Numbered from the stretch's first letter, positions 5,901 to 15,345 are shown. The stretch is DNA of 32,507 nucleotides from CAZLRH01 sp964562015 (GCA_964562015.1 CAZLRH010000033.1:1-32507); one strand, 5' to 3'. Numbers and translations: made by a program. Notes: generated by a model from the sequence alone, not told the origin.

Positions 5901-8304
5901 CCAGAGCCCGGCCCCATGGTCACGCTTGCTGGCGGTGGTCTCCGGCCTTTGGGTCGGCGGCCTTCTTTCCGTCGCCGCCCAGCCCACGGCGTCCGCTCCC
6001 ACCCCGCCGCCCGCGGCGGCCGCCCCGGAGCTCAACGCCGAGGAAAAGCCGCCCATCGTCGAGGAGGTCTCGATTCAGATCGTCGGCCCCCAGCAAATCA
6101 ACCGCGAGGCCATTCTCGCGCACTTGCGCCTGCGCCAGGGCATGCCGTACAGCCAGGCCCTGGTGGACCAATCCATCCGTTCGCTTTATTCGACGGGCTT
6201 GTATGAGTACATCGAGGGCAACCGCGAACGCCTGCCCGATGGCGGCGTCCGCCTCGTGATGTCCATCGTGCCGCAGGACCGCGTCTCCGCCGTTATTTTC
6301 AAGGGCAACAACGAATACTCCAAGTCCCGCCTCGCCGAGGAAATCAAGACGGAGGCGGGCGGCATCCTCGACCGTGTGCAGGTCAAGCGCGACGCCGACA
6401 AACTTTTCCAGTTCTACCAGAAGCGCGGTTATTCCCGCGTCAAGATTGACACCAACATCGATCCGAACCCGAACACCGGCACGGGCGTCGTCACTTTTGT
6501 GATCGATGAAGGCCCGGACGTGACCATCGACGCCATCAAGTTCGTCGGCAACGACCATATTCACACCGGCACACTGCTCGACCAGATGAAGACCAGCGAT
6601 TACACGTTCTTCATCTCGTGGATAACCGGGTCCGGCCGCTTCGAGGAAGATGTCTTTCAGGCGGACCTCGAAAAACTCCGCCAGTATTACAAGAACAAGG
6701 GCTATCTCGATGTGGACATTCCGGACAGCGAAGTCGAATTCAATTACCCGCACAAGTCCGACCTCGTCATCGTCATCCACGTGCACGAAGGCCGTCAGTA
6801 CCGCATCGGCGCCATCTCGGCCTCCGGCAACACCATTTTCCCCAGCGCCCAGTTGCTCAAGGAAGTCACGGTCAAATCTGGCGGCATCTTTGCCCCAGCC
6901 GAGGTGGACAAGAGTGCCAACGCCATTCGCGATGTATACGGCGCGCACGGCTATCTCGACACTTACGTGCGCGCGGCGCGCAAACCCAATTTGGAGACCG
7001 GCAACATCGACCTCGATTTTGCCATCACCGAGTCGGAAAAATTCTACGTCGAGGGCATCACCATCCAGGGCAACACCAAGACCCGCAGTTCTGTCATCGT
7101 GCGCGAACTCGCGCTGGCCCCCGGCGACGTGTTTGACACCGTGCGCATGAAGACCAGTGAAAACCACCTGCGCCAAACCCGCTATTTTGACGAAGTGAAC
7201 CTCGCGCCCGAGGCCAGCAACATCCCCGGCCGCCGCAACCTCCGCATCACCGTCAAGGAAGGCCACACTGGTAATCTCACCTTCGGCGCCGGTTTCTCCA
7301 CGCTCGAGAGCATCACCGGTTACGTGGAATTGACCCAGTCAAATTTCGACCTCTTCAATTACCGCAATTATTTCCAGGGCGGCGGCCAGAAGGCGCGCAT
7401 CCGCTTCACCGTCGGCAGCCTGTCCAATCAGATTTTGCTGTCCTTCGAAGAGCCCTGGTTGTGGGAGCGGGAATTGACGGGCGGCATCGAGCTTTATCGC
7501 ACGGAAACCAATTACCTCAGTTCCACGTTCAACGAAGTGCGCACCGGGTTTGACGTTTACTTGCGCAAGCGCCTGTTCGAATTGGTGGAAGGCCGCCTCT
7601 CCTACACCTTGGAGGACATTCAGATCAAGGACGTCACCCTCGGCGCGCCGCCGCAGGTGTTCCATGAGCAAGGCCATACCTCCGTTTCCAAAGTGGGCAT
7701 CACCATCCTGCGCGACACCCGCAACGACGTCGTGTTTCCGACCGACGGTTCGCGCGTGGAAATCGTCAATGAAGTGGCCGGCGGACCGCTGCTGGGGCAG
7801 ACCAACTTTTACCGGGCGGAAGCGCGCGCGGGCAAATGGTGGCCCACGTTTGACTTTGGCAACCAGGTGGCCTCGGTGGTGGGCCGCGCCGGCTCCGTGG
7901 TGGGTTACGGCGGCAAGGAAGTGCCTTACGCCGAACGTTACTTCCTGGGCGGCCCCTACAACTTGCGCGGCTACGCGTACCGCAATGTCGGCCCGCGCGA
8001 CCTGAGCTTTGCCACGCCCGCCTACGGTCAGCCCCTCGGTGGTGAAAGTTTTGTCTATTTCAGCCCGGAATACAGCATCGAGGTCATCAACCCCGTGCGC
8101 ATGGCGGTCTTCTACGATTTCGGTTACGTCAACGACGGCGCGTTTGAATACGACCCCTCGCAGTACCGCCATGACGTGGGCGTCGGCCTGCGCGTGCTCC
8201 TGCTGGGCGCTCCCTTCCGCATTGATTTGGGCTATCCGCTGAACCCCGACCAGTTCCAGTCGCACAGCATCCAGTTCAATTTCTCCTTCGGCACGGTGTT
8301 TTAA
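5872..8304 (+). CDS. bamA: Outer-membrane protein assembly factor BamA
   Basis: BamA folds and inserts beta-barrel proteins into the outer membrane. The 810-residue length is typical. Residues 1-37 look like a signal peptide ending at VAAQ. Several POTRA domains follow to about residue 460, each recognisable by strand patterns and G-rich turns (for example INREAILAHLRLRQGMPYS and AVIFKGNNEYSKSRL). The C-terminal half is the 16-strand surface-antigen barrel; it carries the LRGY form of the VRGF loop at about 698-701, and ends in the FNFSFGTVF strand with terminal Phe. The start is a TTG inside the end of dnaB, without a near Shine-Dalgarno; another TTG at 5926 would remove the signal peptide's charged start, so 5872 is preferred. 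skp and lpxD follow, as in many Gram-negative genomes. Confidence 0.95.
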   Translation: MKITPHTLRSQSPAPWSRLLAVVSGLWVGGLLSVAAQPTASAPTPPPAAAAPELNAEEKPPIVEEVSIQIVGPQQINREAILAHLRLRQGMPYSQALVDQSIRSLYSTGLYEYIEGNRERLPDGGVRLVMSIVPQDRVSAVIFKGNNEYSKSRLAEEIKTEAGGILDRVQVKRDADKLFQFYQKRGYSRVKIDTNIDPNPNTGTGVVTFVIDEGPDVTIDAIKFVGNDHIHTGTLLDQMKTSDYTFFISWITGSGRFEEDVFQADLEKLRQYYKNKGYLDVDIPDSEVEFNYPHKSDLVIVIHVHEGRQYRIGAISASGNTIFPSAQLLKEVTVKSGGIFAPAEVDKSANAIRDVYGAHGYLDTYVRAARKPNLETGNIDLDFAITESEKFYVEGITIQGNTKTRSSVIVRELALAPGDVFDTVRMKTSENHLRQTRYFDEVNLAPEASNIPGRRNLRITVKEGHTGNLTFGAGFSTLESITGYVELTQSNFDLFNYRNYFQGGGQKARIRFTVGSLSNQILLSFEEPWLWERELTGGIELYRTETNYLSSTFNEVRTGFDVYLRKRLFELVEGRLSYTLEDIQIKDVTLGAPPQVFHEQGHTSVSKVGITILRDTRNDVVFPTDGSRVEIVNEVAGGPLLGQTNFYRAEARAGKWWPTFDFGNQVASVVGRAGSVVGYGGKEVPYAERYFLGGPYNLRGYAYRNVGPRDLSFATPAYGQPLGGESFVYFSPEYSIEVINPVRMAVFYDFGYVNDGAFEYDPSQYRHDVGVGLRVLLLGAPFRIDLGYPLNPDQFQSHSIQFNFSFGTVF

Positions 8305-8361
8305 GCAGGGGACGGGACTAGCGCACGGGCGGTTTTTTCCTTCGTTAAGTGCCTTGCTGCC

Positions 8362-8393
8362 GTCTTCCAACTTCCAGCTTCCTGCCTCCAACC
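8362..8393. repeat. CTTCCA-type low-complexity repeat before skp
   Basis: The words CTTCCAA, CTTCCAG, CTTCCTG and CCTCCAA follow one another. A similar stretch occurs in the opposite orientation at 15329-15347 (GAAGCTTGGAGCCTGG). The rest of the 149-base gap between bamA and skp shows no gene. Confidence 0.35.
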
Positions 8394-8453
8394 TCGTCCC
8401 CACTTTTCTGCTCGCACCCCGGCTTTCCGCCCTTTAGCTTACCCGTTCTAACT

Positions 8454-9143
8454 ATGAAGAATCTGTCCTTTTCTCTCCTTTGCGTACTGGCCCTGGCCGT
8501 TCCGGTCCGGGCCCAAAATGCCCCGGTAATCCTCGTCGTTGATGTCGGCCAGGTCTTCACTGGCTCCACCGAGGCGCAGGCCGAGCAAATGAAATTTCAA
8601 AGCCTCGTCGAGGGCGCCAACAAGGAAATTTCCGACCTCCTCGAGAAACGCCAGGCCATGATCACCAAGGCCCAGGACCTCCAGCGCAATGTGGACAACA
8701 CCACCTTGACGGCCGATGTCCGCGACGGATACCGCGCCCAATTGCAAAAGGCCGCCGCCGACATTCAGAGCAACGAAAACGACATCAACCAGCTCAAGGC
8801 CCAGTCCGACGACCTTTTGTCCAAGCGCCGCGCCACCATCGTGAAGCTGCAAATCGACAAGATTCACGACGCCGTCGGCGAAATCGCCAAGAAGCACAAC
8901 GCCACCCTCGTGCTTAATTCCACGCAGAACACCGCCGTGGTCTTTTCAACGCCCAATTTGGACATCACCAAGGAAGTCATTGATTTTGTGAACGCGAATG
9001 CCCCGGCCAGTTCCGGCGCCGCCGCCCCCTCGGGCGCAGGCGCGGGCGCGCTGACGCTGCCGGGCTCCGGTCCGCTGACCATCCCGACGGCTCCGGCCGG
9101 TGGCACCGCCAAACCCGCAGCAGGTACGGCCCCGGCGAAATAG
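8454..9143 (+). CDS. skp: OmpH/Skp-like periplasmic chaperone
   Basis: The 229-residue protein starts with a clear signal peptide (MKNLSFSLLCVLALAVPVRA, 1-20). The next segment, VILVVDVGQVFTGS, matches the first strand of Skp/OmpH, which normally reads IAVVDMQRVF. A long coiled-coil region rich in Gln, Lys and Glu covers about 40-150, the tentacle arms that hold unfolded outer-membrane proteins. The final beta part (ATLVLNSTQNTAVVFSTPNLDITKEVI) is also Skp-like. Residues 180-229 are an added Ala/Gly/Pro tail not found in E. coli Skp. It lies between bamA and lpxD. The start ATG at 8454 has no Shine-Dalgarno. Confidence 0.9.
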   Translation: MKNLSFSLLCVLALAVPVRAQNAPVILVVDVGQVFTGSTEAQAEQMKFQSLVEGANKEISDLLEKRQAMITKAQDLQRNVDNTTLTADVRDGYRAQLQKAAADIQSNENDINQLKAQSDDLLSKRRATIVKLQIDKIHDAVGEIAKKHNATLVLNSTQNTAVVFSTPNLDITKEVIDFVNANAPASSGAAAPSGAGAGALTLPGSGPLTIPTAPAGGTAKPAAGTAPAK

Positions 9144-9211
9144 CCGGGCAACGCCGCTTCGCGGCCAAGAAGACGGTTGGCGTTGGCTCATTTTTTCCCC
9201 ACACTCCGGGC

Positions 9212-10282
9212 GTGCGCATCGCTTACACTGTTGACGAATTGCTGCGCCTCATCGGCGAAGGCCGGCTCGAAGGCCAGAGCACGGCGCCGGTCACCGGCAT
9301 TGCCGCCCTCAAGACGGCCCAGCCGGGCGACCTCGCCTTTCTCGGCAATTTGAAATACAAGGCCGATGTCCCGGCCTGCCGCGCTTCGGTCATTTTGCTG
9401 CCGGACGACTACGAGGGCCATCCACCCGCCGGCCAGGCCTACATCCGCCTCGCGAAACCCTCCCTCGCGCTGGCCCGCGTCTGCCGCGAACTGGAGCGCC
9501 TGCTCTGGCCCAAGCCACCCGCCGGCATCCATCCCTCGGCCATCGTGCACCGGGAGGCGAAAGTGGACGACGCCGCCAGCATCGGCCCGCAGTGCGTGAT
9601 CGAGGCGGGCGCGACCATCGGCGCGGGCACCGTGCTCCAAGCCCAGGTTTACGTGGGTCGGGAGGCCGTCATCGGCGCGGAGTGCTGGCTGATGCCGCAT
9701 GTCGCCGTGCTGGAATATTGTTTTTTGGGCCGGCGCGTGCGGCTGCACTCCGGCGTCGTCATCGGCTCGGACGGTTTTGGTTACGACACGCACCAGGGCC
9801 GCCACGAAAAAATTCCGCAGATTGGCCGGGTGGTCATCGAAGACGACGTGGAAATTGGCGCGAACACGACCATCGACCGCGCGCGCTTCAGCGAATCCCG
9901 CATCGGCGAGGGCACCAAAATCGACAACCTCGTGCAAATCGCCCACAACGTCGTCATGGGAAAACATTGCCTCATCGTGGCGCAGGTCGGCATTTCCGGC
10001 AGCACGACGCTCGGGGATTACGTGGTGGTCGGCGGCCAGGCCGGGCTCATAGGGCATTTGCACATCGGCACGGGTTCGCAAATCGGCGCGCAAAGCGGCG
10101 TCATTCACGACCTCGCGCCCAAGAGTTTCGTGCGCGACAGCCCGTCCATGCCATACCTGCTCGCGCAAAAAGTCCACGTCCTCAAAGGGCGCCTGCCGGA
10201 ATTATTCAAGCGCCTCGCCTCCGTTGAAGGCGTCATCGAGCAACTGCGCCCGGGCAGTTTGCCCAAGGGCAAGGCGGAGTAG
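9212..10282 (+). CDS. lpxD: UDP-3-O-acyl-glucosamine N-acyltransferase LpxD
   Basis: LpxD adds the second acyl chain in lipid A synthesis, using acyl-ACP. The 356-residue length is typical. An N-terminal uridine-binding domain covers about 1-100 (GIAALKTAQPGDLAFLGN is characteristic). A left-handed beta-helix of hexapeptide repeats follows, to about 310 (IGPQCVIEAGATIGAGT and so on). The catalytic His is His245 in NLVQIAHNVVMG. GSDGFGY and ANTTIDRA are further family signatures. The C-terminal helix is at about 315-350. The start is a GTG at 9212 with no Shine-Dalgarno. fabZ, lpxA and lpxB, which often follow, are not in the window. Confidence 0.95.
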   Translation: MRIAYTVDELLRLIGEGRLEGQSTAPVTGIAALKTAQPGDLAFLGNLKYKADVPACRASVILLPDDYEGHPPAGQAYIRLAKPSLALARVCRELERLLWPKPPAGIHPSAIVHREAKVDDAASIGPQCVIEAGATIGAGTVLQAQVYVGREAVIGAECWLMPHVAVLEYCFLGRRVRLHSGVVIGSDGFGYDTHQGRHEKIPQIGRVVIEDDVEIGANTTIDRARFSESRIGEGTKIDNLVQIAHNVVMGKHCLIVAQVGISGSTTLGDYVVVGGQAGLIGHLHIGTGSQIGAQSGVIHDLAPKSFVRDSPSMPYLLAQKVHVLKGRLPELFKRLASVEGVIEQLRPGSLPKGKAE

Positions 10283-10370
10283 GTTTTAATTTGGCACGGA
10301 ATGGACGTTGCTTTAGCCGGGGCGTGGGATAAAAGGGTGGAGCCTTCCGATCCTGTTTGGATGGCAAACG

Positions 10371-11093
10371 ATGAATTCACGTAATTTGTTATTGGGTCTT
10401 GTTGCTTTGGTCGCCGTGACGGCCCTCGTGGTCGGCCTAATGTGGCAACCCACGCTTCCGGCGCCAGCGCTTAAGGCCGCCGCGCCGGCCCCCACGCCGG
10501 CTGCTGCTCCCGTGGCCGCTCCGGTCAAACCGGCCCGCGTGGCCGCGCCTCTTGCGCCGGTCGCCGCGCCGATGACCCCGGCCACTGAGTCCGCCCCTGA
10601 GGCCAATGTCGCCGCTGCATCCGTCGACAACTCCCAAACCCCGGCGGATTTGAAGGCGGCCGTGGCCGACCTGATTCAAGTCATCGATGCCAAGGACATG
10701 ACCGCGTTCGTGCAAAATTACTTTGCCCCCACCATGGTCGAGACGGCGATGGCCTCGGCCAATTCGCGTTTGCCGGCGGATGCCACCCCCGAAATGCGGG
10801 CCAAGGTGGAACAGATACTCCAGCAGCAGATGCCGCAATTGATTCAGCAAATGACCCTGCAACTGACGCAGAATCCCGCCGCCCAGCAACAATTTGAAAA
10901 AATGGCGGAGGCCCTTAAAAATATCCAAAATAACGCCCCGGTCATGAATGCCGCCGGCGACCAGGCGACCTATAAACTGGAAAGTCCCGAGGGGGCCGAC
11001 CTGCCGCCTTCCCTCATCATGGTGCGCCGCGATGGCAAGTGGGTGATGGACATGATGAGCATGGTGAAGAGCAGGGCGACCCAGACTCCGTGA
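10371..11093 (+). CDS. Membrane-anchored protein of unknown function
   Basis: I do not recognise this 240-residue protein. Residues 5-24 form one hydrophobic segment, either an anchor or an uncleaved signal. Residues 27-85 are an Ala/Pro-rich spacer, of the kind used to cross the cell envelope. The rest, about 88-235, is a helical domain with a Gln/Met-rich middle (EQILQQQMPQLIQQMTLQLTQ, with breaks). It ends in strands with LIMVRRDGKWVMDMMSM, which resembles the last strands of NTF2-like or DUF4878-type small domains. That resemblance is only suggestive. The gene follows lpxD after 88 bases, so it may share the envelope operon or have its own promoter. Confidence 0.7.
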   Translation: MNSRNLLLGLVALVAVTALVVGLMWQPTLPAPALKAAAPAPTPAAAPVAAPVKPARVAAPLAPVAAPMTPATESAPEANVAAASVDNSQTPADLKAAVADLIQVIDAKDMTAFVQNYFAPTMVETAMASANSRLPADATPEMRAKVEQILQQQMPQLIQQMTLQLTQNPAAQQQFEKMAEALKNIQNNAPVMNAAGDQATYKLESPEGADLPPSLIMVRRDGKWVMDMMSMVKSRATQTP

Positions 11094-11173
11094 GGGCCGG
11101 CCCGGGCGCGACATGGTCAAATTGGGCTTTCGCGGGGCGCGGAGGTTGATACAGTGGGGCCACCCCATACCCC

Positions 11174-13528
11174 ATGAACCCGCCCGCTTCCCCCCGCACT
11201 CCCGCGCTCGAAACCCGCCGCCGCTTCCTCCAGAAATCCGCCCTGGCCTCCGCCGCGCTCGCCAGCGCGAAGCTCGTCAGCTTCGGCGCAGTGGGCACTC
11301 CTCCGCCGGCGGCCACAGGCGCCGGCGACCCCGCTCTCGCCAAGCTCCCCTGGTATCGCCGCGCTGTGCGCTGGGGCCAGACGAACATCGCCGAGCTTGA
11401 TATCACGCGCTATGATATTCCCTGGTGGCGTGAACAGTGGAAGCGCACCGCCGTGCAGGGCCTCGTCATCAACGCCGGCGGCATCGTCGCCTATTACCCG
11501 ACCCAGATTCCCTACCATCACCGCTCGGAGTATTTGGGTGATCGCGATTTGTTCGGCGATTTGACCAAGGCCGCCCATGCCGATGGCATCGCCGTTTTTG
11601 CGCGCATGGACTCCAACGGCGCCGACGCCGAATGCTACCGCGCGCATCCTGACTGGTTTTGCGTGAATGCGGCGGGTCGGCCCGAGCAATCGCGCGGCCT
11701 CTACGTGCCCTGCGTCAACGGCCCTTATTATCGCGAGCACATTCCCGCCATCCTGCGCGAAATCATCCAGCTCTACCATCCCGAGGGTTTCACCGACAAT
11801 AGTTGGAGCGGCTTGCCGCGCACCAGTTTTTGTTTTTGCGCGAATTGCCAGCGCCTGTTCGCCGCGTATCAAGGCGGCACCATTCCCACCGCCGTCAATT
11901 GGAACGACGCCAATTACCGCAACTGGATCGTGTGGAATTACGCCAACCGCCTGGAAATCTGGGACCTCTACAACAAGGTCACCCAGGACGCTGGCGGCCC
12001 GGACTGCATTTGGATCGGCATGAACGGCGGTTCAGTCACGTCCGAGTCCGGCGATTTTCGCGACGTGAAAGAAATCTGCCGCCGCGCGCCGATGCTCATG
12101 CTAGACGACCAGCGGCGCGACAACGCCACCGGATTCCAGCGCAACGGCGAAGTCGGCAAGCTCATCCACTGCGTCCTGGGCTGGGACAAGGTCGCGCCCG
12201 AAAGCATGGCACTTTACATGGCCGGTGCCCCGCAATTTCGTCACACCGCGAAGCCGGAGCCCGAAGTGCGCCTGTGGATGATCGAGGGTTTTGCCGGCGG
12301 CATCCAACCATGGTGGCACCAGATCGGCGCGTACGTCGATGACCGCCGCGCCTACCACACCGCCGAGCCCCTGATGCAGTGGCAGAAAACCAACGAGCAA
12401 TTTCTTGGGAATCGCCAGCCCATCGCTTCCGCCGCCGTGCTGTGGACGCAGCGCAACACCGATTTTTTTGGCCGCAACAATCCCGAGCTCGCGGTGGATC
12501 TCCCCGCGCGCGGTTTCATGCAGGCCCTGGTGCGCGCCCGCATTCCCTACCTGCCGGTGCACGCCGATTATTTCGAGCGCGATGACGCGCTGTACAAATT
12601 CAAGGTCGTCGTGCTGCCCAACCTCGGCGCGATGTCGGACGACCAAGTCGCTGCCGTGCGCCGGTTTGTGCAGCGGGGCGGCGGCCTCGTGGCCACCGGC
12701 GCGAGCAGCTTGTGCGATGAATGGGGCGACCCGCGCGCCGATTTCGCCCTCGCGGATTTATTTGGCGCGCATCTCGCCGGCGCCAACGGTCTCGCCAACG
12801 AAGCCAACCGCAGCCGCTGGGCTAGCCAGACGGACCACAGCTACCTGCGCCTGTTTCCCGAGTGGCGCGCAAAAATGTTTGGCCCGCACGCGGCCGGCGA
12901 GCCGCCCGCCACGGGCGAACGCCATCCGGTTTTGCGCGGTTTCGAAGAAACCGACATTCTCGCCTACGGCGGCAATCTCGAAGCGCTCCGTGTCGACCCC
13001 TCCGCGAAAGTTCTGCTCACCTACGTTCCGCCGTACCCGACGCAGCCGCCGGAATTTGTTTACACCACGACGCCGAATACCGACATCCCCGGCCTCATCG
13101 TTAATGAACCGGCGGGCGGCGGGCGCGTGGCCTATCTACCTGCGGATATCGACCGGCGTTATGCGCGCGACAATTTTCCCGACCAGGGCATGTTGCTGGC
13201 GAACCTCGTGCGCTGGACGGCGCAAGACCAGGTGCCGCTCACGGTCGAAGGCCCCGGGTGGATTGACTGCCATTATTATCAGCAGCCCGGCCGCGCGATA
13301 TTGCATTTGGTGAACCTCACGAACACCAACGCCTGGCGCGCGCCGGTGGACGAATTGATTCCCGTCGGCCCGATCCGCGTGCGCCTGCGCCTGCCCGAAG
13401 GCGTGCCTGCGCGCAACCTGCGCCTGCTCGTGAATACCGACCATTCACCCGTGCTCACCGCCGACAACGGCTGGGTGCGCTTCGAACTCCCCTCCATCCT
13501 CGACCACGAGGTCGTGGTGATAGGCTAA
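11174..13528 (+). CDS. Tat-exported glycosidase-like protein with GATase-like domain
   Basis: The 784-residue protein begins with a Tat signal (RRRFLQKSALASAALA, 15-30). Residues 60-410 look like a TIM-barrel of the 'hypothetical glycosyl hydrolase 6'/GH42-like type. A marker is the stretch GFTDNSWSGLPRTSFCFCANC at about 210-230: a conserved aromatic/Asp turn followed by closely spaced cysteines. Residues 410-620 resemble a beta-galactosidase trimerisation domain (class I amidotransferase-like fold: FKVVVLPNLGAMSDDQVAAV, FVQRGGGLVATG). A beta-sandwich-like end follows. It probably acts on a plant or algal polysaccharide in the periplasm, but the substrate and catalytic residues are not clear. 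The ATG follows CATACCCC, with no Shine-Dalgarno. Confidence 0.75.
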   Translation: MNPPASPRTPALETRRRFLQKSALASAALASAKLVSFGAVGTPPPAATGAGDPALAKLPWYRRAVRWGQTNIAELDITRYDIPWWREQWKRTAVQGLVINAGGIVAYYPTQIPYHHRSEYLGDRDLFGDLTKAAHADGIAVFARMDSNGADAECYRAHPDWFCVNAAGRPEQSRGLYVPCVNGPYYREHIPAILREIIQLYHPEGFTDNSWSGLPRTSFCFCANCQRLFAAYQGGTIPTAVNWNDANYRNWIVWNYANRLEIWDLYNKVTQDAGGPDCIWIGMNGGSVTSESGDFRDVKEICRRAPMLMLDDQRRDNATGFQRNGEVGKLIHCVLGWDKVAPESMALYMAGAPQFRHTAKPEPEVRLWMIEGFAGGIQPWWHQIGAYVDDRRAYHTAEPLMQWQKTNEQFLGNRQPIASAAVLWTQRNTDFFGRNNPELAVDLPARGFMQALVRARIPYLPVHADYFERDDALYKFKVVVLPNLGAMSDDQVAAVRRFVQRGGGLVATGASSLCDEWGDPRADFALADLFGAHLAGANGLANEANRSRWASQTDHSYLRLFPEWRAKMFGPHAAGEPPATGERHPVLRGFEETDILAYGGNLEALRVDPSAKVLLTYVPPYPTQPPEFVYTTTPNTDIPGLIVNEPAGGGRVAYLPADIDRRYARDNFPDQGMLLANLVRWTAQDQVPLTVEGPGWIDCHYYQQPGRAILHLVNLTNTNAWRAPVDELIPVGPIRVRLRLPEGVPARNLRLLVNTDHSPVLTADNGWVRFELPSILDHEVVVIG

Positions 13529-13549
13529 CTCAGTCGAAATAAAAAATGC

Positions 13550-15241
13550 CTACTTTCGCCGCACATGGCGGATGGTTTCGTACAGGAGCCAGAAACCAAA
13601 GAAAGTCGCCAGGACAAAGCCAAGGTTGCTGAACACGTAGAGGAGGCTGCCCGGCTCGACCCGGGACACGGTGATCGAAGATGAAAGCAGGAGGGCGGCG
13701 ATGATAATGGCCAGCACGAGCCGGTTCACGCCGCTCTCAAAGCTGGTGCGGATATCGTCCAGCCCGCGGTGCACGAAATTAATCGTCCCTTCGCCTTCCT
13801 CGAAATTGTGCAGCAGCCGTTGCAGCGTGCCGGGAATGTCGCCCACGTGCCGGAAGGCCGCGCGCAAATCCCAGTACGCAAGGCTCGCGAGGGTTTTGGG
13901 ATGCCAGCGCTCGACGCTGAGCTTGCGCAGATACGGTTCCGAAATGGAGCGGATATCAAACGTGGGGTCGAAAGTTTTGCCGGCTTCCTCAATGGCAATG
14001 ACCGCCTTGGCCAGCAGGGCATAGTCGCGCGCCAGTTGAATGCCGTTCGTGCCGAAAACGTAGAGCAAATCGATGATGACGCGCCCGACGGCCTCGCTGC
14101 CGGCATCGAAGCGCTGATACCTGCGCAGCACGAAGCTCACGTCTTTCTCGAGACGTGTGTTGTCGATGCGCCGCTTGGTAAGCGCATTTGCCAGCGTCAC
14201 TTGCACGACGCGCTCGGGATTCTGGCTGGCGACGGCGGAGAAAAGGTCGGCCAGGAAATAGCGCATGTGGCGCGTCAGTTGGCCGGCGAGGCCCCAGTCA
14301 ATGAAGCACAGCCGGCCGTCGGGCGTGACGAGCAGGTTGCCGGTGTGCGGGTCGGCGTGAAAAAATCCGGCGATGATGGCTTGGTGAAAAACCGACCGGC
14401 CGCCGATGCGTGCCATCTCGGCGCGGACTTCCGGCGCCAGGTCACCCATGCCGGGCGCGGTGCCTTCGACCCACTCCAGCACCAGGAGCCGGCGCGAGGT
14501 GAATTGCTCGAAGACCTGCGGCGCAAAGACCTCTTTCGGCGAGGGATTGATGGTGTTGAAATAAGTCGAGTTGCGCGCTTCGATGGTGAAATCCAGTTCG
14601 CGCATAATGCCCTCGCCGGCCTCGGCCACCACTTCCGGGAGATTATACGGACGCAGATCGGGCAGGTGGTCGTGCATTTTCTGCGCAAACCAGGTGATGA
14701 AACCGAGGTCGGTTTTGATCTCCTTGCGGATGCCCGGACGCTGGAGCTTGATGGCGACGCTCTCGCCGGATTTCAGTTTGGCCCGATAAACCTGTGCGAT
14801 GGAGCCCGCGGCCACGGGCGTCGAATTGAATTCCGTGAAATTGTCCTCGATGGCGCCCTCGAGTTCGCGCTCCAGCACGGGCCGCATGGCTTCCCACGGC
14901 TCGGGCTTGACCTGGTTGCGCAGCTTTTTCAGCTCGTCAATCAACGGCTGCGGCAGCACGTCCGGCCGCGCGCTGAGCACCTGGGCGAATTTGACGTAAA
15001 TCGGCCCAAGTTCCTCCGCCGTCACACGGATGCGCTGCCAGAGGTTGAGGCGTTCCGGGCGCGGCGGCACAAACCGCGAGATCCACGAGGACGGCGCCTC
15101 GATTTGCTCGAGCAGTTCGAGAAAGCCGTTCCGAATCAGGACCGTGGTAATTTCCTTGGCCCGGACGACGTTGGTGATGACGTGAAAGGGATTCAAAAGA
15201 GGGAGGCTGGCGCCTAACCCCCAACGTTGAACATTGAGCAT
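13550..15241 (-). CDS. AarF/UbiB (ABC1/ADCK) family atypical kinase
   Basis: The family works in ubiquinone or other isoprenoid-quinone metabolism and is an atypical protein-kinase-like ATPase. In this 563-residue protein, LGPIYVKFAQVLSARPDVLP (78-97) is the KxGQ motif region, but its Gly is Ala (KFAQ, 84-87). The Ala-rich nucleotide loop is AAGS (144-147), the ATP Lys is in VAIKLQRPG (about 165), the catalytic loop is FFHADPHTGNLL, and the metal motif is FIDWG. Two hydrophobic helices end the protein (about 505-555). The ATG at 15241 lies within an AT-rich intergenic repeat, so the true start may be an internal TTG at 15196. The 3' end nearly meets the glycosidase gene (21 bases, convergent). 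A phasin-like gene lies just upstream. Confidence 0.88.
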   Translation of the reverse strand: MLNVQRWGLGASLPLLNPFHVITNVVRAKEITTVLIRNGFLELLEQIEAPSSWISRFVPPRPERLNLWQRIRVTAEELGPIYVKFAQVLSARPDVLPQPLIDELKKLRNQVKPEPWEAMRPVLERELEGAIEDNFTEFNSTPVAAGSIAQVYRAKLKSGESVAIKLQRPGIRKEIKTDLGFITWFAQKMHDHLPDLRPYNLPEVVAEAGEGIMRELDFTIEARNSTYFNTINPSPKEVFAPQVFEQFTSRRLLVLEWVEGTAPGMGDLAPEVRAEMARIGGRSVFHQAIIAGFFHADPHTGNLLVTPDGRLCFIDWGLAGQLTRHMRYFLADLFSAVASQNPERVVQVTLANALTKRRIDNTRLEKDVSFVLRRYQRFDAGSEAVGRVIIDLLYVFGTNGIQLARDYALLAKAVIAIEEAGKTFDPTFDIRSISEPYLRKLSVERWHPKTLASLAYWDLRAAFRHVGDIPGTLQRLLHNFEEGEGTINFVHRGLDDIRTSFESGVNRLVLAIIIAALLLSSSITVSRVEPGSLLYVFSNLGFVLATFFGFWLLYETIRHVRRK

Positions 15242-15268
15242 TCAACATTCAATATTGAACATACAAAA
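15222..15268. repeat. AACATTCAA-type quasi-repeat
   Basis: The words AACGTTGAAC, ATTGAGCATT, CAACATTCAA and TATTGAACAT are permutations of one short theme over 47 bases. It overlaps the first codons assigned to the AarF gene, which suggests that those residues are not real coding sequence. Confidence 0.55.
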
Positions 15269-15345
15269 TCCACCTCCGGCCTTCCCCGCCGAAAAGCCAC
15301 GGTGGCTGGGGCGAGGGGCGCGGCGGCGGAAGCTTGGAGCCTGGC

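Noticed and set aside
5920..7266. 448-codon open frame antisense to bamA
   Set aside because: It lies wholly inside bamA on the other strand and resembles no family.
13769..15217. 482-codon open frame antisense to the AarF gene
   Set aside because: The minus-strand frame carries all kinase-like motifs; the plus-strand translation is low-complexity Ala/Arg-rich text.
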